Assembly: GCF_003334855.1 (NCBI RefSeq)
Contig: NZ_QOWE01000021.1
Span: 62,001-126,000 of the forward strand
Reading direction: 5' to 3'
Length of the DNA stretch: 64,000 nt
Origin: Larkinella punicea
GTDB taxonomy: Bacteria > Bacteroidota > Bacteroidia > Cytophagales > Spirosomataceae
Shown in pieces: positions 16,310-24,934 of the stretch. The notes below the pieces were generated by a model, which ran no database searches, was not told the DNA's origin, and saw only the letters and a program-made list of their open reading frames with translations. The first letter of the stretch is position 1. Each line of letters starts with the position of its first letter. The translations under genes were made by a program, and so were the position numbers.

Positions 16310-19300
16310 ATGTCTTTATTAGCAACGTCGTTGAAACGCCCCATTGCGGTTTTGGTACTCGTGACCGGAGTCGTTGCGTTTTCGATCATGTCGGCAATGC
16401 GGATTCCCATCGACATTTTCCCGCGCCTGAACTCCCCGACCATTTACGTGATCGAACCCTATGGCGGGATGTCGCCGGCGCAGATGGAAGGGTTCTTTGC
16501 CACCCGGATGCAGGACCAGTTTCTGTACATCGGCGGTATTCGGGAAATTCAGAGCCGCAGTGTGCAGGGGCTCACCATCGTAAAGCTGGCTTTTTATGAA
16601 GGTTCCGACATGGCTCAGGCTGCCGCCGAAGTGGCGATTCAGGTAAACCGGGCCATGAAATTTTTCCCGCCGGGCGCATTGCCCCCGCAGGTGGTGCGCT
16701 ACGATGCGTCGTCGGTGCCGATCGGTGATCTGGTGTTTTCGAGCAAAACCCGTTCGCTGGCGGAAATTCACGAACTGGCGGTAACGCGCATTCGGCCCCT
16801 GTTTTCCACCGTGCCGGGCCTGACAGCTCCGCCCCCGATTGGAACCAACTCCCGCACGATTGTCATCAACCTGAACCCCGACAAAGTCCGGAGCCTAAAC
16901 CTCTCGCCCGATGAAGTGGTGGAAGCGCTGGCCGCCAACAATGCCATGACGCCCTCCGGCAACATCCGGATCGACAACACCACCTACATCACCACGCTGA
17001 ATTCGCTGGAAGACCAGGTGGCCGATTTTAGCCGGATTCCGGTCGTTACGCAGGGACACCGCACCGTGTTTCTGGGCGACGTGGCCACTGTCCTCGACGG
17101 TTCGGACGTAACGGCAGGCTATGCGCTCGTCAACGGAAGCCGTTCATCCTACATCCCGGTTGTTAAAACCGCCGATGCCTCGACCTGGGACGTGGTCACG
17201 CGGCTGAAGGCCAAACTGCCCGAAATGCGCGGTCTGCTTCCGGACGATATTGAGGTCAATTACGAATTCGATCAGTCCGTGTTTGTGATCAATGCCGTTG
17301 AAAGCCTGCTGTTTGAAGGCGGGCTGGGGGCTATTCTGACGGGCCTGATGGTGCTGCTCTTTCTGGGCGACTGGCGCTCGTCGGTCATCGTCATCATCAC
17401 GATTCCGGTTTCCATCATTGCCGCCGTTTTGGGATTAAGTCTGGCCGGACAAACGATCAACATCATGACGTTGTCGGGACTGGCGCTAGCCATCGGGGTG
17501 CTGGTGGATCAGGCCACGGTGACGATTGAGAATATTCACCAGCACCTGGAAATGGGCCGGGGCACGTCAGCCAAACCCCGGAAGCAGGCGATTTTCGATG
17601 CCTGTAAGGAAGTCGCCCTGCCGCTGTTGCTGATCCTGCTGTGTATTCTGGCAGTGTTTGCGCCTTCGTTCATCATGACGGGTGTACCCCGGGCCATGTT
17701 TCTGCCCCTGTCGCTGTCGATCGGTTTTGCCATGACGGTTTCCTATTTTCTGGCCCAGAGTCTGGTGCCGGTACTGGCCAACTGGCTCATGAAAGACCAC
17801 GTTCACAAAGCGGATCACGAAGCAAAAAAACCCGGTTTTTTTGAGCGGGTCCGCGTCGGGTTTGTGGGGCAGACGGGGCGACTTCTTCAACGCAACGGGC
17901 TCATTCTTACGCTGTATTTCGTGGGTATTCTGGCCCTGGCCGGCGTCGGTTTCGTATTGATCGGGAAAGACATGCTACCCGTGACCAACTCCGGCCAGAT
18001 GGTGATCCGGATGAAAACCCCCGACGGCACCCGGCTCGAACGCACCGAAGAACGCGTAGGCGAACTCCTGGCACTGGTCGATGAGGTGTCGGGGGGGAAC
18101 CTGGCGGTTTCGTCGGCTTACGTTGGGGTTGTACCGACCAACTACGCCACCTCCAACCTCTACGTCAATACCAGCGGAACCAACGATGCGGTTATTAAAG
18201 TAGGGCTGACCAAGGGTTTTCATACCAACATGCAGGACCTGAAAGAACGCATCCGGCTGGCGGTTCAGGACCAGCTTCCCGACCTCACACTCTCGTTCGA
18301 ACCCGCCGACCTGACCGAAAAGCTCATGAGCGGGGGGGCCAGCACGCCCATCGAGGTGATGGTGGCCGGACGAAATATGAAACAGATTGCGGGCTATGCC
18401 AACCGCCTGGTCGACAGCCTGGCCGAGGTGCCGTATCTGCGGGACGTCCGCATTCTTCAGCCGCTGAAATTTCCGGTTATCAACATCACACTCGACCGGC
18501 AGAAACTGGCCATGATGGGACTGAACCTCCAGCAAGCCGCCCGGTCCATTACCGCGTCCACATCTTCGAGCCGGTATACCGAAAAAAACCAGTGGCTCGA
18601 TAAACAGTCGGCGTACACGTACCAGGTGCAGGTGCAGATTCCGGAATATGACATGCGCAACATGACACAACTGGAGTCGATTCCGCTGGTGTCAGGTCAG
18701 ACGCGGCCCGTACTGGGTGATGTCGCCACGTTTTCCATCGACACGCTGCCCGGTGAATATGACCGCATCGGCCCCCGCCGGTTCGTAACGGTTTCCGCCA
18801 ATATCCACCACCGCGATCTGGGCACGGCCACCCAAGCTGTGGAAGCCACCATTGCCAAACTGGGCGAAACGCCAAACGGACTCATCACGGAAGTGAAAGG
18901 GATGTCGTCACTGCTGACTGAAACGCTCGACAGCCTGCAACTGGGGCTGGGCATTGCGGTGCTGGTCATCTTCCTGTTGCTGGCGGCCAACTACCAATCG
19001 TTCAAGCTGTCGTTTGTGGTCCTTAGCACCGTACCCGCCGTCATCGTGGGTTCCATTGGGCTGCTGCTGTTGACGGGCAGTACGCTCAACCTGCAATCGT
19101 ACATGGGGATCATTATGTCGACCGGTATTTCGGTCGCCAATGCCATTCTGATTGTTACCAATGCGGAGCGGTTGCGGTGGGAATACCGCAATGTGCCGCG
19201 AGCCGCCATCGACAGTGTGGGGCTGCGACTCCGACCGGTTCTGATGACCTCGTTTGCGATGGTGGCCGGGATGATTCCTATGGCGATGGGAACGGGCGAA

Positions 19301-19510
19301 GCCGGGGAGCAGGTGGCTCCACTGGGCCGTGCCGTGATTGGCGGACTGATTGCCTCTACCCTGGCCGCACTGTACATCGTGCCGCAGGTTTACGTCTGGT
19401 TGCAGCGAAATACGAATTATGTTGACCCATCCCTGTTGCCCGACGACACGACTGCCGATCATCCGGACGTTGAAACTCCTGATTTTGAACCCCAAACCGT
19501 TCATCCTTAA
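16310..19510 (+). CDS. RND efflux transporter permease (AcrB/CusA superfamily)
   Basis: This 1066-residue inner-membrane proton antiporter has the usual twofold pattern: helix 1 at about 12-30 (KRPIAVLVLVTGVVAFSIM), a large periplasmic loop, six helices, a second loop and six more helices. Helix 4 reads GVLVDQATVTIENI. It keeps one of the two proton-relay aspartates of AcrB (D400 here) and has Gln at the next position, where AcrB has a second Asp and CusA has Ala. FIMTGVPRAMFLPLSLSIGF is typical of helices 5-6. The substrate class (drugs, metals or lipids) cannot be settled from this. It sits between its TolC partner and its adaptor in one operon. Confidence 0.95.
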   Translation: MSLLATSLKRPIAVLVLVTGVVAFSIMSAMRIPIDIFPRLNSPTIYVIEPYGGMSPAQMEGFFATRMQDQFLYIGGIREIQSRSVQGLTIVKLAFYEGSDMAQAAAEVAIQVNRAMKFFPPGALPPQVVRYDASSVPIGDLVFSSKTRSLAEIHELAVTRIRPLFSTVPGLTAPPPIGTNSRTIVINLNPDKVRSLNLSPDEVVEALAANNAMTPSGNIRIDNTTYITTLNSLEDQVADFSRIPVVTQGHRTVFLGDVATVLDGSDVTAGYALVNGSRSSYIPVVKTADASTWDVVTRLKAKLPEMRGLLPDDIEVNYEFDQSVFVINAVESLLFEGGLGAILTGLMVLLFLGDWRSSVIVIITIPVSIIAAVLGLSLAGQTINIMTLSGLALAIGVLVDQATVTIENIHQHLEMGRGTSAKPRKQAIFDACKEVALPLLLILLCILAVFAPSFIMTGVPRAMFLPLSLSIGFAMTVSYFLAQSLVPVLANWLMKDHVHKADHEAKKPGFFERVRVGFVGQTGRLLQRNGLILTLYFVGILALAGVGFVLIGKDMLPVTNSGQMVIRMKTPDGTRLERTEERVGELLALVDEVSGGNLAVSSAYVGVVPTNYATSNLYVNTSGTNDAVIKVGLTKGFHTNMQDLKERIRLAVQDQLPDLTLSFEPADLTEKLMSGGASTPIEVMVAGRNMKQIAGYANRLVDSLAEVPYLRDVRILQPLKFPVINITLDRQKLAMMGLNLQQAARSITASTSSSRYTEKNQWLDKQSAYTYQVQVQIPEYDMRNMTQLESIPLVSGQTRPVLGDVATFSIDTLPGEYDRIGPRRFVTVSANIHHRDLGTATQAVEATIAKLGETPNGLITEVKGMSSLLTETLDSLQLGLGIAVLVIFLLLAANYQSFKLSFVVLSTVPAVIVGSIGLLLLTGSTLNLQSYMGIIMSTGISVANAILIVTNAERLRWEYRNVPRAAIDSVGLRLRPVLMTSFAMVAGMIPMAMGTGEAGEQVAPLGRAVIGGLIASTLAALYIVPQVYVWLQRNTNYVDPSLLPDDTTADHPDVETPDFEPQTVHP

Positions 19511-19514
19511 GCGT

Positions 19515-20621
19515 ATGAAAATCATCGAATATAGTCGTTTGCTGGCCTTGCTGGGCCTTTGTACACTGAGTAGCTGTAACTCGTCAGACTCGGGGCAGAC
19601 GGTTCTAAAAAAGAAGTCGACCACCAAACCGGTGGCCGAAACCAAATACCGCATTGGCGCCGTGTCGCGGCAACCGGTGGGGCAAACCGTGCAATTGCCG
19701 GGCGAATTTCACCCCTACCAGGAAGTTACCATCTATCCCCGGGCTACAGGTTTTGTGGATCGGGTACTGGTCGACCGGGGTTCGGCGGTTCGCAAGGGTC
19801 AGGTGCTGATGACGATTGATGCGCCCGAAACCGAAGAGCGGCTGGCGGCTACCCGTTCCAATTCGCTCAAAGCCCAGGCCCTGCTGGTGGCGAGTCGTGA
19901 GCATTACCGGCGGTTGCTGGCCAGTAACAAGGTCCCCGGCTCCGTATCGGCCCTCGATCTGGAAACCGCCTTGGCGCGGGTGCAGGCCGACAGCGCATCG
20001 TTGCTGGGCGAGGAGGCCAATTACCGCGCCATGGCCAAGCTCAAATCCTACCTGACCGTTGTGGCTCCGTTCGATGGGTTCATCACCGAGCGGAACGTTC
20101 ACCCGGGGGCCTTGGTCGGAACCGGTGCGCGGCAGGACCGGCCCATGCTGGTGTTGCAACAGCAAAACCGCCTGCGGCTAGTTTTCGATGTTCCCGAGAC
20201 CTACAGCAGCCAGCTTCGGAAAAGCGAAGCGCTGGCGTTTACGGTCAGTGCCATGCCGGGGAAAGTCTTCAAAGGAAAAATTAGCCGCCGGTCGGGCACG
20301 ATGAATCAACAGTTTCGCTCCGAAACGGTGGAAATCGACGTAGATAACCAAAACCGCCAGCTTCAGCCCGGCATGTTTGCCGACATCAGCCTGTCGGCCA
20401 CCGGAACGCCCGGTGCGCTGGCGGTTCCCACGTCGGCGGTTATTGCCTCCACGGAGGGCCAATACGTCATCAAAGTCGAGGACGGCCGGGCCAAGCGTGT
20501 GGCGATTCGGCGGGGCCAGAAATCCGGCGACATGATTGAAATTTTCGGCGATTTACGCGACAACGACAAAGTCATTTTCAACGCCCGGGAAACCATCAAA
20601 GAAGGAACGGCGATTCAGTAG
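19515..20621 (+). CDS. RND efflux periplasmic adaptor (membrane fusion protein), lipoprotein
   Basis: The long open frame runs back into the permease gene. The real start is ATG 19515, five bases after the permease stop, where a lipoprotein signal begins with lipobox Cys21 (CTLSSC). The 368-residue product has the adaptor order: barrel-sandwich half (VTIYPRATGFVDRVLVDRG), helical hairpin (about 105-175), second lipoyl half (KSYLTVVAPFDGFITERNV), beta-barrel and membrane-proximal domain (GQYVIKVEDGRAKRVAIRRG). It links the permease to TolC and completes the tripartite pump. The order TolC, permease, adaptor is unusual compared with the common adaptor-first layout. Confidence 0.93.
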   Translation: MKIIEYSRLLALLGLCTLSSCNSSDSGQTVLKKKSTTKPVAETKYRIGAVSRQPVGQTVQLPGEFHPYQEVTIYPRATGFVDRVLVDRGSAVRKGQVLMTIDAPETEERLAATRSNSLKAQALLVASREHYRRLLASNKVPGSVSALDLETALARVQADSASLLGEEANYRAMAKLKSYLTVVAPFDGFITERNVHPGALVGTGARQDRPMLVLQQQNRLRLVFDVPETYSSQLRKSEALAFTVSAMPGKVFKGKISRRSGTMNQQFRSETVEIDVDNQNRQLQPGMFADISLSATGTPGALAVPTSAVIASTEGQYVIKVEDGRAKRVAIRRGQKSGDMIEIFGDLRDNDKVIFNARETIKEGTAIQ

Positions 20622-20626
20622 AATGA

Positions 20627-20977
20627 GTGGCCCGGCAAATTGCCGGACCGACCTACGCCCGAGAATACGGTATTGGTAAACCTCTTCAGGCCATGATCCT
20701 TTTTATCCTTCTAACCGCACTGGCCGTAGGCATTTTTTGCTTTATGGTGGGGCAGTATTGGGAACAAAAAAAAGAGGAACGCCTGAAAAACAAAATCCAC
20801 CTAGAAAATACCGGGATGGATGCCAGTTACCGCCGAATCAAGAAAGAGCTGGATCAATTGCTACAGCTTTATAAACAGGGCGCCCTGTCGGAAGAAGCGT
20901 ATTTTCTTCAGACGGATGCGTTGATCGATGAACTGGCCCGGTTACTGGACGCCGGTTCAACGTCCAGCCGTCCGTGA
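20627..20977 (+). CDS. Small single-pass membrane protein with SHOCT-like tail
   Basis: A GTG at 20627 gives 116 residues, and the ATG at 20693 gives 94 residues beginning MILFILLTALAVGIFCFMVG; the ATG start is at least as likely. A single membrane helix is followed by a charged linker and a C-terminal helical pair (IKKELDQLLQLYKQGALSEE, then DALIDELARLL). The tail resembles the SHOCT pattern of short oligomerisation tails. It follows the adaptor gene by a few bases and may be the last gene of the efflux operon. No function is known to me. Confidence 0.55.
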   Translation: MARQIAGPTYAREYGIGKPLQAMILFILLTALAVGIFCFMVGQYWEQKKEERLKNKIHLENTGMDASYRRIKKELDQLLQLYKQGALSEEAYFLQTDALIDELARLLDAGSTSSRP

Positions 20978-20990
20978 GACGGCGTTCAAA

Positions 20991-21324
20991 ATCCAGTCGT
21001 TATGCGCAATCATTTTACTATGTTTAGCCGTTCTGCTTTCATATGTATTTGACTTGCTGAGCCGCCGATACCGGATTCCGTCGGTGCTGTTGCTGCTCGG
21101 CACCGGAATGCTGCTTCGCCAACTGGCAGACTACACTGGTTTTCAGATCCCGTTGCAAAACCGGCTCCTCCCGGTTCTGGGTGAGCATTCCGGAGTCGCT
21201 GCGTCTCAACGGGCTTCCTTCCGGAATGCTCATGTTAACCGTTATTCTGTCGGTGCTGATGATGACCGGGGGCATGTTGCGCTACCACTGGCAGACCGGG
21301 AAACCGCTCGAACCGAAACTTTAA
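20991..21324 (+). pseudogene. Remnant of a cation/proton antiporter-like membrane gene (head and tail in different frames)
   Basis: In one frame, bases from about 20991 to 21180 encode SLCAIILLCLAVLLSYVFDL, then RRYRIPSVLLLLGTGMLLRQ and a stretch ending RLLPVLG. This looks like the N-terminal two helices of CPA-type sodium/proton antiporters. From 21181 the next frame encodes PESLRLNGLPSGMLMLTVIL and ends GKPLEPKL with TAA at 21322-21324, a plausible membrane-protein C-terminus. The two parts are out of frame, no start codon suits the first, and roughly 1 kb of such a gene is missing. I read this as a gene reduced by an internal deletion. That the tail comes from the same gene is inference. 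Confidence 0.5.
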
Positions 21325-21351
21325 AGAACCCCTCCGGTTATACGAAGTACG

Positions 21352-21744
21352 ATGGAACAACCCAATAAACTTCCCACCAAAACGCCGGGGCCAGCCGATT
21401 ATCTGGCCAACGAACGAACCTTTCTGGCCTGGATACGGACCAGCGTAGCCCTGATGGGCTTCGGGTTTGTCATTGTCAAATTTGCCCTTTTCATTCGCCA
21501 GCTCAGTGTCGCCCTCGGCGAAGGAACGGTTTTGCCCTCGAAAGGGTATTCGGCGGTCATCGGCGTGCTGATGGTGGCTTTGGGGGCGATTCTGGCACTG
21601 CTGGCCTTTTTTCGGTACCGATCGGTCGAAAAACAACTCAACGAGAACGTTTTCTTCCCCTCTCAACGGCTTTCACTCCTGCTGACCCTGAGCATCGTGA
21701 TCGGCGCTATTCTCCTGATTCTGTATCTTTTACCCGGTATTTAA
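21352..21744 (+). CDS. DUF202 (YidH-type) inner membrane protein
   Basis: This 130-residue protein has the DUF202 signature near its N-terminus (DYLANERTFLAWIRTSVALM) followed by GFGFVIVKFALF. It has three membrane helices at about 40-62, 75-97 and 108-128. Family members such as E. coli YidH are small inner-membrane proteins of unknown function. It starts 27 bases after the antiporter remnant and ends 13 bases before the convergent TetR gene. Confidence 0.85.
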   Translation: MEQPNKLPTKTPGPADYLANERTFLAWIRTSVALMGFGFVIVKFALFIRQLSVALGEGTVLPSKGYSAVIGVLMVALGAILALLAFFRYRSVEKQLNENVFFPSQRLSLLLTLSIVIGAILLILYLLPGI

Positions 21745-21757
21745 TCCCCGCTGACAT

Positions 21758-22468
21758 TCAAAACCGGGCGGTGTCCAGCGACGAGAACAACAGGTGGCGC
21801 AGAAAGGTCAACAAGGGATCTTTGCTTTCAATCCGGCCAGGCGACTCAACCCCGAAATCGGTCAGCGCTGGCAGGTGTTGCATAAAAAACGCCTGGTAAT
21901 GCGCGGTTTCAATCAGGGAGCTGGCGCGCGACCGGGCGTAGGGATAGCCGGGACGGTATTCCAGAATGATGCCGGCAATGCGGCTGCATAAATCTTTGTA
22001 CGGTTTGAAGAGTTGCTCCCGGTTGTCTTCCGTAACGTGGTGGGTCAGATACGCTTTGCTCGCTTCCTGAATCACGATGCTGTGCAAAGCCGGAATATCC
22101 ATGTCGTCTACCGCTGTCGATACATGGAGTTGCGACAGGTCTTTCAGCAGCAGCAGCTTCAGAATCCGCTCCAGCTTTTCCCGCGAATCGGTCAGGTTGT
22201 TGGTCTGAAACAACACCTGGTATTCCAGCCACTGCCAGTACCAGGCCACCAGATATACCAGCAAGCGGTGTTTGTTTTCAAAATACCGGTAAATACTGGA
22301 CTCTTTGGTGCCGATCCGGTCCGCCAGCTTACGGAATGTCATCTCTTCAAACCCAATTTCGGCCATCAACTGAATGCCCTGCCGAACAATCCGGCGACCC
22401 AGTTCCGAGCCCTCCGGATCACGCAGAAAAAGCTTCTCGTTCATCCGAACCACTACAGTATATTCCAT
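21758..22468 (-). CDS. TetR/AcrR-family transcriptional regulator
   Basis: This 236-residue regulator has an N-terminal helix-turn-helix at about 25-70 (IRQGIQLMAEIGFEEMTFRK-type pattern, then RIGTKESSIYRYFENKHRLL), the TetR hallmark, and a helical ligand and dimer domain behind it. The ATG at 22468 or the Met nine codons in could be the start. It is divergent from the export operon at 22585, with only 116 bases between them. A perfect palindrome there (22551-22567) overlaps the expected transcription start of the operon. The natural reading is that it represses the exporter, and perhaps itself, until a ligand binds. Confidence 0.9.
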   Translation of the reverse strand: MEYTVVVRMNEKLFLRDPEGSELGRRIVRQGIQLMAEIGFEEMTFRKLADRIGTKESSIYRYFENKHRLLVYLVAWYWQWLEYQVLFQTNNLTDSREKLERILKLLLLKDLSQLHVSTAVDDMDIPALHSIVIQEASKAYLTHHVTEDNREQLFKPYKDLCSRIAGIILEYRPGYPYARSRASSLIETAHYQAFFMQHLPALTDFGVESPGRIESKDPLLTFLRHLLFSSLDTARF

Positions 22469-22536
22469 TTAGCGCGTCTATTTACTGTGTAACAGAAAAT
22501 AACTCCACAAAGAAACAAACTTTCAGGAATAAAAGT

Positions 22537-22567
22537 TATGTTTGCAAGAATGATAGTTTTACTATCA
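22537..22567 (+). promoter_or_regulatory. Promoter -7 box and palindromic operator of the export operon
   Basis: TATGTTTG at 22537-22544 matches the -7 consensus TAnnTTTG, which predicts a transcript start near 22550. From 22551 to 22567 lies a perfect inverted repeat, TGATAGT and ACTATCA separated by TTT, 17 bp in all and of a size suited to a TetR dimer. A -33 TTTG is not evident, which is common for regulated promoters. The coding sequence starts 18 bases after the operator. Confidence 0.6.
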
Positions 22568-22584
22568 GTTAAGAAAGCAATTTT

Positions 22585-23589
22585 ATGGCAACTATAAATT
22601 CATATCAACAACCCCCACCAACGCCCACCCAACGGCTTCTCCGGCTGCTCGGAACCGAAAAAAAAGACATTGGGTACATTTATCTCTACGCGCTGATTAC
22701 GGGCTTAATCAGCCTTTCCCTGCCGCTCGGTATTCAGGCGGTTTTCAATCTGGTGTCCAGCGGGCTGGTGTTCAGTTCGGTCTATGTCCTGATCGGTCTG
22801 GTCGTGGTGGGTGTGCTGGCGGCCGGGCTGCTGGTGGTGGGTCAAATGACGCTGGTGGAAGTGCTGCAACAACGCATTTTTGCCAAAGCAGCTTTTGAGT
22901 TTGCCTACCGGCTCCCCCGGATTCAGCCCGAAGCACTCTCGGCGTATTACCCGCCCGAGTTGATGAACCGGTTTTTCGACGTACTGACGATTCAGAAGGG
23001 ATTACCCAAATTATTGATCGACCTGACGGCGGCCGCAGTACAAATTCTGTTTGGGCTCATCCTGCTCTCGTTCTACCACCCGGTTTTTCTCGGATTTGGT
23101 TTTTTCACCCTGCTGGTCATTTTTGGCGTTAGCTGGCTCTACGGGCCGCGGGGCATTCGTACGAGCCTGGATGAATCCAAATACAAATACAAGGTGGTCA
23201 GTTGCCTGGAAGAATTCGCCCATGATCTCCCCCGCTACCGACACCAGAACGACCCGGAGCCGATCGACCGGATCGACGAATTGGTGGCCAATTATGTATC
23301 CAATCGAAATTCGCACTTTAGCGTCCTGAAACGGTTCTTTTACAGCGCCATCGCCTTCCGGACCCTGATCACCGGTGGTTTGCTCATCCTGGGTACATCG
23401 CTGGTCATCAGCCGGGAAATGACGCTGGGACAGTTTGTGGCGGCCGAACTGGTGATCGTCCTGATTTCCGGATCGGTGGAGAAACTGATTTCGGGCATCG
23501 ACACGGTTTTCGATATGCTGACCGCCGTCGAAAAAATTGCCAACGTTACGGATTTACCACTCGAAACCGACTCAGCAACCCATGCTTAA
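22585..23589 (+). CDS. ABC exporter-type transmembrane protein lacking the ATPase domain
   Basis: This 334-residue protein resembles the transmembrane half of type I secretion ABC exporters. Hydrophobic helices lie at about 31-50, 62-90, 145-165, 170-190, 255-280 and 285-305. Between them is the family's loop (FAKAAFEFAYRLPRIQPEAL, then YYPPELMNRFFDVLTIQKG), as in HlyB-like proteins. The protein stops at residue 334 (ETDSATHA) where a nucleotide-binding domain would begin. No Walker A, signature or Walker B motif exists in this gene or its neighbours. The stop overlaps the HlyD start by eight bases, so the short form looks like the intended gene and not a sequencing error. An ATPase would have to come from elsewhere. 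Confidence 0.85.
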   Translation: MATINSYQQPPPTPTQRLLRLLGTEKKDIGYIYLYALITGLISLSLPLGIQAVFNLVSSGLVFSSVYVLIGLVVVGVLAAGLLVVGQMTLVEVLQQRIFAKAAFEFAYRLPRIQPEALSAYYPPELMNRFFDVLTIQKGLPKLLIDLTAAAVQILFGLILLSFYHPVFLGFGFFTLLVIFGVSWLYGPRGIRTSLDESKYKYKVVSCLEEFAHDLPRYRHQNDPEPIDRIDELVANYVSNRNSHFSVLKRFFYSAIAFRTLITGGLLILGTSLVISREMTLGQFVAAELVIVLISGSVEKLISGIDTVFDMLTAVEKIANVTDLPLETDSATHA

Positions 23590-24934
23590 TATATCCAATC
23601 AACGGGTCGATGAGGCACTACTCACCCATTACCCGCTCAAAACCCTCCGAACCCTGCCCCAGCCCGAGAGCGGTCGGCGGTTGGGTCGCTGGATGCTGGT
23701 CATGCTGCTCATCGGCCTGATTGTCATGTTTCTGCCGTGGCAGCAGAACCTCAACGGCGAAGGAACCGTCACGGCCCTGACGCCCCAGGATCGCCCGCAA
23801 ACCATCCAGAACGCCATCGCCGGCCGGATTGAACGCTGGAAAATTCAGGAAGGCCAGTACGTCAAAAAAGGAGATACGATGCTGGTGATCTCCGAAATCA
23901 AAGACGAATATTTCGACCCCAGACTTCCCCAGCGGCTCGACGAACAACTCGACGCCAAACAAGGCAGCCTGGAAGCCACCGATGCCAAAATCTCGGCCCT
24001 CGACGGACAGATTGCCGCCCTCAAAACCGGTTTGCAGGTCAAACTGGCGTCGGCCCGGAACAAGATTCGCCAGAGCGCATTCAAAGTGACCAGCGACAGC
24101 ACAGACCTGCTCGCCGAACGGAAGAATTACCAGATTGCCCTCGACCGGCTGGAGCGTTACGAGAAAGGCTACAAAAACGGTCTGTTTTCACTCACCGACC
24201 TCGAATCCCGGCGGCTGAAAGTGCAGCAGGACTATGCCAAGGTGATTGCGTGGGAGAACAAGCTCAACGTCTCGCGGCAGGAACTGGTCAACGCCCGGCT
24301 CGACCTGAACACGATTCAGGCCGATTACCAGGAAAAAATTGCCAAAGCCCTCTCGGATCGCAGTTCGGCGGTTTCGTACCGGGCCGAAGCCGACGGCGAG
24401 ATTTCCAAAATCCGGAATAAAATCAGCAGTGTGGACGTTCGGCGGGGGTTGTATGTCGTGCGCGCTCCGCAGGATGGCTACGTGGTTCGCTCGTTGAAAT
24501 TCGGAATTGGCGAGACCATCAAGGAAGGCGAATCCATCGCCAGTCTGCAACCCGCCAACCCATCCATCGCCGTCGAACTCTACGTCCGGGCAATGGACGT
24601 GCCGCTGATTCAACGCGGGCGCGAAGTCCGGATTCAGTTCGATGGCTGGCCGGCCATTCAGTTTTCGGGCTGGCCGACGGTGGCCGTCGGCACGTTCGGG
24701 GGCGAAGTGGCCGTTATCGATGCCGTCAGCAGTGTCAACGGGAAATACCGCCTGCTGGTGCGGCCCAAAGCCCGGCCCAGCGACCAGCCCTGGCCCAAAC
24801 AGTTGCGCGTCGGCTCCGGGGTGTATGGCTGGGTGATGCTCGACGACGTACCGATCTGGTATGAGATCTGGCGGCAGTTGAACGGTTTTCCGCCCAGTTT
24901 GAAAGAAGAACCTAAAGAGGAAAAGAAGGCATGA
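23582..24934 (+). CDS. HlyD-family secretion adaptor
   Basis: The start at ATG 23582 overlaps the preceding stop codon, giving 450 residues. A single membrane helix (about 43-62, WMLVMLLIGLIVMFL) is followed by a lipoyl half (GRIERWKIQEGQYVKKGDTM). A long coiled coil follows at about 120-275, then the second lipoyl half (VRAPQDGYVVRSLKFGIGET) and a beta-barrel with WPAIQFSGWP. This is the periplasmic adaptor between the inner-membrane exporter and the TolC channel. The C-terminus is rich in Lys and Glu (PKEEKKA). Its stop overlaps the TolC start by four bases, indicating translational coupling. Confidence 0.9.
   Translation: MLNISNQRVDEALLTHYPLKTLRTLPQPESGRRLGRWMLVMLLIGLIVMFLPWQQNLNGEGTVTALTPQDRPQTIQNAIAGRIERWKIQEGQYVKKGDTMLVISEIKDEYFDPRLPQRLDEQLDAKQGSLEATDAKISALDGQIAALKTGLQVKLASARNKIRQSAFKVTSDSTDLLAERKNYQIALDRLERYEKGYKNGLFSLTDLESRRLKVQQDYAKVIAWENKLNVSRQELVNARLDLNTIQADYQEKIAKALSDRSSAVSYRAEADGEISKIRNKISSVDVRRGLYVVRAPQDGYVVRSLKFGIGETIKEGESIASLQPANPSIAVELYVRAMDVPLIQRGREVRIQFDGWPAIQFSGWPTVAVGTFGGEVAVIDAVSSVNGKYRLLVRPKARPSDQPWPKQLRVGSGVYGWVMLDDVPIWYEIWRQLNGFPPSLKEEPKEEKKA

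Noticed and set aside
19350-19514. N-terminal extension of the RND adaptor overlapping the permease gene
   Set aside because: The extra 55 residues are Pro/Cys-rich out-of-frame translation of permease coding DNA. The lipoprotein signal begins at ATG 19515.
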